This document shows, one piece after another, positions 29,050 through 35,429 of a stretch of 35,429 bases of DNA. The notes under the pieces were generated by a model. It saw nothing but the letters and a program-made list of their open reading frames with translations. It did not search any database and was not told the origin of the DNA. A program made the position numbers and the translations under genes. This DNA is from Candidatus Muiribacterium halophilum (GTDB lineage Bacteria > Muiribacteriota > Muiribacteriia > Muiribacteriales > Muiribacteriaceae), in contig PKTG01000102.1 in the NCBI GenBank assembly GCA_002869225.1, positions 1-35,429 of the forward strand, read 5' to 3'. The first letter of the stretch is position 1. The number at the start of each line of letters is the position of its first letter.

Positions 29050-31035
29050 ATTTACCTGAAAAGAGCTTAAATCCTGTTGTGAGGTCGATAAATATAGCAC
29101 CTTTTGTTCTTTTAGAAAAAAATTTCTTATTTTTAAGTAACCTTAATATTGCAGGATTTGGGTTATTAAATTTTCTATTACATGATATGAAAAAGGTCTG
29201 ATCATCCCAAAGAGAAAGTGTTTTTTCAGAAAGAGAACTCTTTGAACCATGATGACCTACAACTACTATAGATACACTTGGATCATTTGATAATCTTAAA
29301 TCAAGTAATTCTGATTCAAGATCAGAAAGAATTAATATTTTTCTTTTTAAAAATTTAATTGAAAAAAAAAGCGATCGTTCATTATCGCTTCCAATCTCTT
29401 TTAGCCGTTTTCCGTAAATATTAAAATTAGGAAAACATCTATAATTAAAACTTCTTATTTTTTTTACAGGAATATTTTTTTTTGAAGAGAAGAGTTGTTT
29501 CCTGCATATATATTTTTTAGATAGCCTTTTTGGTAAAGAGAAATAGAACCGCTGTAGTGATCCCAATCATCATGAGATATTATAGTGTAATCTATATTTT
29601 TAGAAAAATACTCCAGAAAAGATGAAACAGTCTTATCAATATTATAATCGGTATTGCCAGCATCAATAAGAAAAGAACTTCCTGGAGAATTTACAAAGAT
29701 TGACTGTCCATGCCCGGTATCAAAAATTAGCATATATGGAAAGAAATTAAAATATAGAAAAACAATAATATATATGGAAAAAAAATAATAAAATATCTTT
29801 TTTCTAAAGATCAAAGTAAATATAAATAGAATGATAAAGGAAAAAAAAGAAAAAGGGGAAACAAAGTAGATCTTTTGGAGTTGATCGCATTTAAGAGTTT
29901 TATACAATAAATCGTAAAAAAAAAGTAAAAAGTCGTATTTAAAAAATGTAAAAGTCCATAAGAGTCCACTTGAAATCAGAATTGGCATAAGAAAAATAAT
30001 TGTCGATGAAATAAAAGGAAATAATAAAAATAAATGACCGTTTAAAAAGAGATTTTCAATTGATAATAGAAAAACAAGACAGGTCTTACTTTTATTAAAG
30101 AGTATTATTTGAGAAAAGAAAAAATAAGATAATATAAAAGAAGGGTCCCATATAATATTTGGGTTTATAAGAATATAAAAAATAGAAAAAAGACCAAGCC
30201 ATTCTAGTACATATGGTTTTCTGTCATATCTTAAGGAAAAATAATTCATATAAAATATAAAAGCGGCTCTTAAAAGTGAAGGGGAAAAGCAAAAAAACAG
30301 GAAAAAAAGAGGCAAAGATAAAGTTATAATATTTTGTCTTTTATAGTAAGAGAATAACATTAGAAAAATAGATAGATGTGTACCTGAAAAAGCTATAAGA
30401 TGGTTAAGACCATATTCAGAAAAGATATTGTATATTTTCTTTTTAGCGGATTTAACTCCAAAAGTCATACTAAGAGCGAATAGCTTAACCTCTGAAACTT
30501 TATCAATATCAATAAACTCAGACAAATAATCAAATATGATCTTTTTTAATGAGAAAGATGTAGATATATTTTTAGGTTTTGATATATAGGTTGTATAAAA
30601 TACTTTCTTAGACTTTAAGTATTTTGAATAATCAAAGGAGAAAAAATTTGAAGTATCTTCCTCTCTATATATAGTGCATGGAACGTGTTTGTAAATCTTT
30701 CCAAACGAAGGCGAAAAGTCTTTGTTGGTCTTAACTAAGAGCTTTCCAAGCTCGCTTTTCATGATATAATTATTACCCTGTTTTTCACATAAAACAAGTC
30801 TTTTTAAGATCACTTTTTTATTGTCTAATGTTTCAGTTGATTTATTTTGAATATAATTGTAAGCAAAAAAGTAAGATGATAAAAGTATGAGTATGATCAA
30901 AAATCTTTTGTCTTTAATTAAATAGAGCATAAAAAAAAATAGTGGAAATAAGATCATAAGATTTGAAAGACCAACAAATATTACTAATAATAAAAGAAAG
31001 GAAAGAGTAAAGATAGTCATATCTTTGTTTAACAT
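29048..31035 (-). CDS. comEC: ComEC/Rec2-family DNA uptake channel, frameshifted
   Basis: About 660 residues across two frames. The N-terminal part has many hydrophobic helices, with the competence-domain motif LIAFSGTHLSIFL near residue 195. A metallo-beta-lactamase-like domain follows (IFDTGHGQSIF, LIDAGNTD, ISHDDWDHYSGS). The C-terminal part, in another frame, has IVVVGHHGSKSSLS and an end typical of ComEC. ComEC carries single-stranded DNA across the inner membrane during transformation. The frames join at a T9 run on the plus strand (29475-29483, A9 in the gene); one extra A would restore a continuous protein. This may be a sequencing error, slippage-dependent expression or a real mutation. 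The start overlaps the comEA-like gene. Confidence 0.88.
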
Positions 31036-31348
31036 AAAACCTCTTAAGGATAAGATCGATTCTTTTTTCTCCTATTCCATTTATCTTTTTAAGATCTTTC
31101 AAATATATTGTATTTTTGTCTGATAGATTATTTTTAATAAGTTCAGCTGTCTTATTTCCAATCCCTTTAATTTGAATAAGCTTTTTATGATCAATCTTTA
31201 ATAAAATCTTTTTTGATGAATCGGGAGTACTTGAAAAAGAGCAGTATTTATTTGGATGTAAATTAATAATTGAAGAGATAAAAAAGATTGATATTAATAT
31301 GAAAAAAAATATAAATTCGCTTTTTTTCAGCATATTAAAGTTTTGCAT
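30914..31348 (-). CDS. ComEA-like helix-hairpin-helix protein
   Basis: 144 residues: a single N-terminal membrane helix (about 11-28), then two helix-hairpin-helix motifs (LIQIKGIGNKTAELIKNN and LKKINGIGEKRIDLILKRF, about 57-108). This is the layout of ComEA, the membrane-anchored DNA receptor that hands DNA to ComEC. The family normally ends just after the second HhH; here about 36 more residues run 122 bases into comEC in another frame. A lost stop, a small indel or a genuine overlap are possible. The ATG at 31346-31348 has only a weak site; ATG 31331-31333 is an alternative. It forms an operon with comEC. Confidence 0.8.
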   Translation of the reverse strand: MQNFNMLKKSEFIFFFILISIFFISSIINLHPNKYCSFSSTPDSSKKILLKIDHKKLIQIKGIGNKTAELIKNNLSDKNTIYLKDLKKINGIGEKRIDLILKRFYVKQRYDYLYSFLSFIISNICWSFKSYDLISTIFFYALFN

Positions 31349-31476
31349 AAACTATGCCAAACAGACTTTAATACGTTGAATTGTTTTCAGGTTAGGAAGT
31401 ATAGAAAATATTGTGTTTAAGTTTGATTATTAATTCTCAAAATTTAACAAACAAAGACCCCAACGTCCAAACGAAT

Positions 31477-33015
31477 CTATTCTTCAACAACGGAAAACTC
31501 TTCAGTTAGAATAGGATTTTGGCCGTGAAGTTTGCAATTTATAGTGTTTCCTTTAAGTTCATAAAAATCATCATGGTGAATATGAGAAAACTTCCATTTA
31601 AATTTTTCACCCATGAAATCCAGTATAACAGTCTTGTGTTCGGGTAGAGCAAGGTAACCTTCGTGTTTTAAAGATGAAAACTTAAACTCTCCATCTTTAT
31701 TTCTTAATTTATAAGCAGTGTAAGCTGACTGAATGATTAGCTGATAAAATAGACAATCGGCTAATTCTTTGCATTTATTATACCATTTACCGTTATGATA
31801 ATAGGTTTTAGTCAATGCTTTAGTCATCTTGAAAAGATATTTTTTCATTTTTTCAAGATCTCTCTTTTTATCATTTATAAGATAAAGATAGTATAGAGAT
31901 CTATAATCATCTGGATTTACATCGTTTACTTTTTGATAGGCAGATTCGAGTTTTTCTGTCATAAGGGCATATTTTTTTTCAGTAAAGAGATTTTTTGCTT
32001 CATTAAAAAGCTTTTCGACTTCAGACGACAATCTTTTTTCTTCATCTGTTAGCTCAAACATTCCAGCAAGTATGTGATTATCCAGTGTAATATTTTCGTT
32101 TAAGGTTACTCTGTCATAGGTATTTATATATTTAAGATCTCGTTTTACAGGAAAAATATCAGTTTCCTTTTCTCTATTTTCTGCTTTCTGTTTTTCTGTT
32201 TTCTTTTCAGCACTTCGGCTTTCATTGATAATTGCTTTTTCAGTCTCAACAACGACTTCTGGAGTTTCATCTACAGTTTTGATAGGTTCAGGTGTAGTTT
32301 CTTTTAAGTTCTTTTCAAGTTTTTGGTTTACAGATATTTCTATATTGTCTTGAAGTGAAATTGCCTCAGGATTTTTTGGATTATATAATAATGATATCTT
32401 AAGCTCGTCAATCGCTTTTTCTATCTGATCGTGATTGAAAGAAAAGCTTGCACGTAAATACCATTGCCTTGAAGTCTCTTCGTTTAAAACGATTTCTTTT
32501 GAACTTAGTTCATCATATATTTTTTTTAAATCTATATTTTCTTCACTCTGTTTTTGTTTCTTTTTATATTCATCAAATTCAAATTTCCTCTTTGATTTGT
32601 AAGCCCATATCCTATAAGCTTCTTCTTCTGGAGCTTTAGCATAGGCGTTGATGAATGCTTCAGCTGCTTTATCAAATTCTCCTTTTTTAAACTGTATCAT
32701 TCCATTTAAATACCATTGATAAGCCTCGCCGATCTTAGTTTTTATTGGTGGAGGAGTCTCATCCATCTCTTCTGGGACGTAACCTGTCTTTTCTGATATT
32801 ATTGCAAGATTATCCAAAGCTATCTGATTGTAAGGATCCATTTTTATCACTTTTTCATAGTATGTCGTAGCTTTTTCATATTTTTTAAGATTTATATAGA
32901 ACTTTCCCCAATTAAGGTATTGATTGAGAGCTTGTTCATCAATCGCAAAAGAAAATATTGAAAAAAAGATCAATATTATAATAAAATGATTATACTTTGT
33001 TATATATATGTTCAT
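31477..33015 (-). CDS. Exported TPR-repeat protein
   Basis: 512 residues from ATG 33013-33015, which begins a signal peptide (MNIYITKYNHFIIILIFFSI, then a FA-ID cleavage-like site); a longer TTG start would run into the ridA ribosome binding site. Several TPR-type helical pairs follow (WGKFYINLKKYEKATTYYEK; WYLNGMIQFKKGEFDKAAEA; another near 185-225), then a charged linker (about 240-300). A C-terminal helical plus beta-rich domain contains FKWKFSHIHHDDFYELKG. No cysteine follows the signal, so it is not an obvious lipoprotein. It is predicted to act in the periplasm; its partner is unknown. It shares a short divergent promoter region with ridA. Confidence 0.8.
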   Translation of the reverse strand: MNIYITKYNHFIIILIFFSIFSFAIDEQALNQYLNWGKFYINLKKYEKATTYYEKVIKMDPYNQIALDNLAIISEKTGYVPEEMDETPPPIKTKIGEAYQWYLNGMIQFKKGEFDKAAEAFINAYAKAPEEEAYRIWAYKSKRKFEFDEYKKKQKQSEENIDLKKIYDELSSKEIVLNEETSRQWYLRASFSFNHDQIEKAIDELKISLLYNPKNPEAISLQDNIEISVNQKLEKNLKETTPEPIKTVDETPEVVVETEKAIINESRSAEKKTEKQKAENREKETDIFPVKRDLKYINTYDRVTLNENITLDNHILAGMFELTDEEKRLSSEVEKLFNEAKNLFTEKKYALMTEKLESAYQKVNDVNPDDYRSLYYLYLINDKKRDLEKMKKYLFKMTKALTKTYYHNGKWYNKCKELADCLFYQLIIQSAYTAYKLRNKDGEFKFSSLKHEGYLALPEHKTVILDFMGEKFKWKFSHIHHDDFYELKGNTINCKLHGQNPILTEEFSVVEE

Positions 33016-33041
33016 ATAAAGATTATCGGAGGAATTTCGAA

Positions 33042-33422
33042 ATGAATAAAACAATTATCAAAAGTAATAGAGTTCCAGCAGCTATAGGTCCTTATTCCGC
33101 AGCGGTAAAGACAGGAAATCTTATTTTTTTATCAGGACAATTACCTGTTGATATGTCTACCGGAAATCTTGAACTATCGGATATCAGAAGGTCAACAGTG
33201 ATCATTATGGAAAATATATCAAAATTTTTAGAAGAAAACGGACTGACTACGGCTAATATAGTAAAAACATCTGTATTTTTGAATAATATGGAAGAATTTT
33301 CAGCATTTAATGAAGAGTATGCAAAATTTTTTGAAAAAGACTATCCTGCAAGAGAATGTGTACAGGTTGCCAGACTACCGAAAGATGTAAAAATAGAGAT
33401 ATCAGCGATAATAACAGAATAG
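33042..33422 (+). CDS. ridA: RidA-family enamine/imine deaminase
   Basis: 126 residues from ATG 33042, with GGAGG upstream; longer readings lack a site. The family motifs are AAIGPYSAAVKTGNLIFLSG near the N-terminus, VKTSVFLNNMEEFSAFNEEY in the middle, and YPARECVQVARLPKDVKIEI at the end, containing the arginine and glutamate that line the trimer active site. RidA hydrolyses reactive 2-aminoacrylate-type enamines formed by PLP enzymes. It is divergent from the TPR gene, with the starts 26 bases apart. The TAG is followed by a heptad-type repeat. Confidence 0.93.
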   Translation: MNKTIIKSNRVPAAIGPYSAAVKTGNLIFLSGQLPVDMSTGNLELSDIRRSTVIIMENISKFLEENGLTTANIVKTSVFLNNMEEFSAFNEEYAKFFEKDYPARECVQVARLPKDVKIEISAIITE

Positions 33423-33429
33423 ACAGCGA

Positions 33430-33514
33430 AATAGTTGTGAATGGTGAGTGGTGAGTTGGGAGTGTTGGATTTATTTTAATAAGTCCGCACCTAACAACTG
33501 ACTCCTAACTCCTG
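33430..33514. repeat. Two heptad-type repeats between ridA and the peptidase gene
   Basis: Units of the type TGGTGAG, TTGGGAG (about 33434-33471) and, in another register, CCTAACA, CTCCTAA (33484-33514). The second is preceded by AGTCCG like the array at 14583. Confidence 0.6.
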
Positions 33515-33556
33515 ATTTTTTTTCAGTTTTTTTCTGAAAATGTCGATGTACCTATT

Positions 33557-34780
33557 ATGAGTACAGTTGATACGATTAGTTTTTCACCTATCAGAAGAAA
33601 AAGATATCGAATAAATCCTGCGAGGATAATGCTTTTTATTTCTTTTTTTGCAGTAAGTGTTTATTTATTTATATCTATAGTGAATCTCATGTCTGGCGTG
33701 AATTCTGATAAGATCCTTGTTGATAAAGTCAATTTAGAAGAAATCAAGATAAGTTCTGACATCCTTGATACTGATTTCGAAGAGATATCTCCACAGGCTG
33801 TAACTTTGCATATAAAAGACGATGATCTTAAAAAGGTCGAGGTTCAGGAAGAACATGCAAGTAGGAATTCAGGATATATAGTGAAAAAAGGTGACAGTCT
33901 CTGGTCTATTGCAAAGGAAAACAATATGTCGGTTAACGAACTGGCAAAAATAAACGGAATATCCCCATCGAGAATCTTAAAAATAGGACAACCTATAAAT
34001 CTTGATCCTCAAAAAGCAGAGCAATTTTCAGATGACGAGGTCAGTGCACAGAGTAGTGATGGAAAGTATATAGTCAAAAAAGGTGACAGTCTATGGAATA
34101 TTGCATGCAAATATGGAATATACGTCTCCACGCTTCAATATCTTAATGATCTTAAAAAAACCACTTTAAGTGTTGGTCAAAAACTCGAAGTTTCTGATAA
34201 GAATATACGACCTTTCAAGGTGCCTTTTAATACTACAATAGAAAATCTTTCCGGATATTTTAATTTAACAGCAAAAAAAATAGCAGATTCTAACAATATG
34301 AAAGTTAATACAAAACTAAAAAAAGGTGAGAATGTTGTTATCCCTAATAACAATCCATATATTGTACATGAAACAGGAATAAAGAGAATCGGGTCAGATA
34401 TTCCTCTTTGGCCAACAAACGGAAAGATAGCATCTCCTTTTGGATGGAGGACTCATCCTGTATATAAGACAAAATTATTTCATAATGGTGTTGACATAGA
34501 AAACAAAAAAGGAACAGAGATACATTCTGTCCTTGCAGGAAAAGTGATCTTTTCTGCATATAAAGGAAATTCCGGAAAATTAGTAATTGTTGAACACAGA
34601 AACGGATATCAATCAATTTATGCTCATATGGATAAAATAAAAGTGAAGAAGAATCAGTGGTTAAAAAAAGGTGAGCTTATCGGTTTGATGGGAAGGACTG
34701 GGGTTTCAACCGGGACTCATCTTCACTTTGGTATTCGTAAAAACGGAAAGTTCCTAAATCCTTTAAACTATCTAAACTAA
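33557..34780 (+). CDS. LysM-domain M23-family murein endopeptidase
   Basis: 407 residues. A single membrane anchor lies at about 22-45. LysM domain 1 (YIVKKGDSLWSIAKENNMSV, about 107-150), LysM domain 2 (YIVKKGDSLWNIACKYGIYV, about 173-215) and a degenerate third (about 222-266) bind peptidoglycan. The C-terminal M23 domain has ASPFGWRTHPVYK, the zinc ligands of HNGVDIE, and HLHFGIRKNG with the second zinc site and catalytic histidine. It probably cleaves cross-links in the periplasm, or acts as an EnvC/NlpD-like amidase activator if inactive; the zinc motifs argue for activity. No good ribosome binding site is seen before the ATG. Confidence 0.92.
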   Translation: MSTVDTISFSPIRRKRYRINPARIMLFISFFAVSVYLFISIVNLMSGVNSDKILVDKVNLEEIKISSDILDTDFEEISPQAVTLHIKDDDLKKVEVQEEHASRNSGYIVKKGDSLWSIAKENNMSVNELAKINGISPSRILKIGQPINLDPQKAEQFSDDEVSAQSSDGKYIVKKGDSLWNIACKYGIYVSTLQYLNDLKKTTLSVGQKLEVSDKNIRPFKVPFNTTIENLSGYFNLTAKKIADSNNMKVNTKLKKGENVVIPNNNPYIVHETGIKRIGSDIPLWPTNGKIASPFGWRTHPVYKTKLFHNGVDIENKKGTEIHSVLAGKVIFSAYKGNSGKLVIVEHRNGYQSIYAHMDKIKVKKNQWLKKGELIGLMGRTGVSTGTHLHFGIRKNGKFLNPLNYLN

Positions 34781-34797
34781 ATTCAAAAAACTATCAA

Positions 34798-35250
34798 CCA
34801 CGGATTACACGGATATACACGGATAAAACAATTTAAATTATTAAAAGTTTTAATTCTAAAAACTTTTCTAATCTATAAAATGATAAAGATATAATTTTAC
34901 AATTATCTTTACATTTTTATAGATTGCTTTGCTTTGCAATCAATAATTTAATTAAAATCTAAATACGAATTACGCAGACCTGACCCAGCTTTATCCGCTT
35001 TATTATTTATTATATCCGTCATCCCGGTATGAATTTGAGCAGGGATCAAGTTTTTCCTGTTCCACCGTTCACAGTTCAACTGTTCCCTGCTCCTAAGTAA
35101 ATTGTTAAAACTGTAAAGTTAGTCTGTTTAAAATGAAGATGAAATATCTATATTTTTTAATCTTCATTTTTTAAAGACTTATGATTTTTTTAAAATCATT
35201 AACAATTTATTCTTTTATGGTTTATCCGTGAAAATCCGTGTTATCCGTGG
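34798..35250. repeat. Inverted CACGGAT repeats enclosing two multi-arm palindromic structures
   Basis: The ends 34798-34827 and 35221-35250 are inverted copies, 27 of 30 bases equal, made of CACGGAT-type units. Inside, structure A (34833-34951) has closing stem TTAAATTATT/AATAATTTAA around three hairpins (34843-34867, 34872-34921, 34922-34941). Structure B (35098-35209) has closing stem TAAATTGTTAA/TTAACAATTTA around three more (35109-35120, 35121-35179, 35181-35199). Between them lies a CCGTCATCCCGG-type repeat and an ACAGTTCAACTGT palindrome. No gene was recognised in 34781-35386. Confidence 0.75.
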
Positions 35251-35280
35251 TAAGTGATTTTTAATAGTTTAGAATAATTC

Positions 35281-35317
35281 CAACCCTAATTCCTAACCCC
35301 TAAATCCTAATCCCTGT
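35281..35317 (-). repeat. Degenerate heptad repeat, reverse copy
   Basis: Units CCCTAAT, TCCTAAC, CCCTAAA, TCCTAAT: almost exactly the reverse complement of 1492-1531, although the two are 34 kb apart and on opposite arms from the presumed origin. Confidence 0.75.
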
Positions 35318-35386
35318 TTTTTTATTAAATCAATTTCTAAACTATTCCGATAAATGTTACAAAGGAACTTTAAGTGGAGGTTTGTT

Positions 35387-35429
35387 ATGGCAAATTATGA
35401 TGTTAAGAAAGTGTCTAGAATGACTGATA
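35387..35429 (+). CDS. Start of an unidentified gene
   Basis: ATG 35387 is preceded by a strong GTGGAGG, and the first codons read MANYDVKKVSRMTD before the window ends. Too little is present to identify it. Confidence 0.6.
   Translation, partial: MANYDVKKVSRMTD

Noticed and set aside
33016-33054. Longer N-terminus for the exported TPR protein
   Set aside because: It would start at a TTG inside the ridA gene; the ATG at 33013-33015 begins a proper signal peptide.

Overview
The window comes from a low-GC, anaerobe-like bacterium that I cannot place in a named phylum from sequence alone. A long periplasmic domain in YidC and an RseC-family protein point to a two-membrane (diderm) cell. The order gyrA-gyrB-remB-dciA-recF-dnaA / rpmH-rnpA-yidD-yidC-jag-mnmE-mnmG-rsmG is the classical replication-origin neighbourhood. 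Transcription diverges at the dnaA/rpmH gap (9669-10149), which carries DnaA-box-like sites and a very A/T-rich stretch and is the likely oriC.

Layout. 1-140: start of an acyl-CoA carboxylase beta subunit (-). 141-1051: non-coding, with two copies of a 69-bp repeat derived from the 3' end of the next gene. 1052-9668 (-): an FtsB/DivIC-like gene, gyrA, gyrB, remB-like, dciA, recF, dnaA. 10150-19092 (+): rpmH, rnpA, yidD, yidC, jag/khpB, mnmE, two tandem mnmG paralogues, rsmG. 19149-19271: a second, stronger cluster of DnaA boxes. 19326-21260 (+): a cytosolic TPR protein. 21453-22199 (-): an unknown membrane protein. 22243-28972 (+): rseC, ispH, rpsA and the glycolytic set gap, pgk, tpiA. 29048-33015 (-): comEC, comEA-like, a TPR protein. 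33042-34780 (+): ridA and a LysM/M23 peptidase. 34781-35386: a repeat-rich gap, then the first codons of another gene.

The most striking observation is that five plus-strand genes that should be intact (rnpA, mnmG copy 1, ispH, rpsA, gap) carry six in-frame TAA codons in otherwise well-preserved reading frames. Three of these sit where the family has a near-invariant serine, including the residue just before the catalytic cysteine of GAPDH. TAA also ends gyrB and tpiA at their normal family ends, so a simple genome-wide reassignment does not fit. Serine-inserting suppression, or ambiguous or erroneous bases written as A, are the live explanations. comEC has a one-base frameshift in an A9 run.

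The second theme is the intergenic DNA. There are ordered arrays of 5-10-bp hairpins with tiny loops, often AAA, including two homologous arrays with compensatory stem changes (8134-8310 and 21277-21390). There are also degenerate heptad repeats in many gaps, and larger inverted-repeat-bounded, multi-arm structures (34798-35250 and others).
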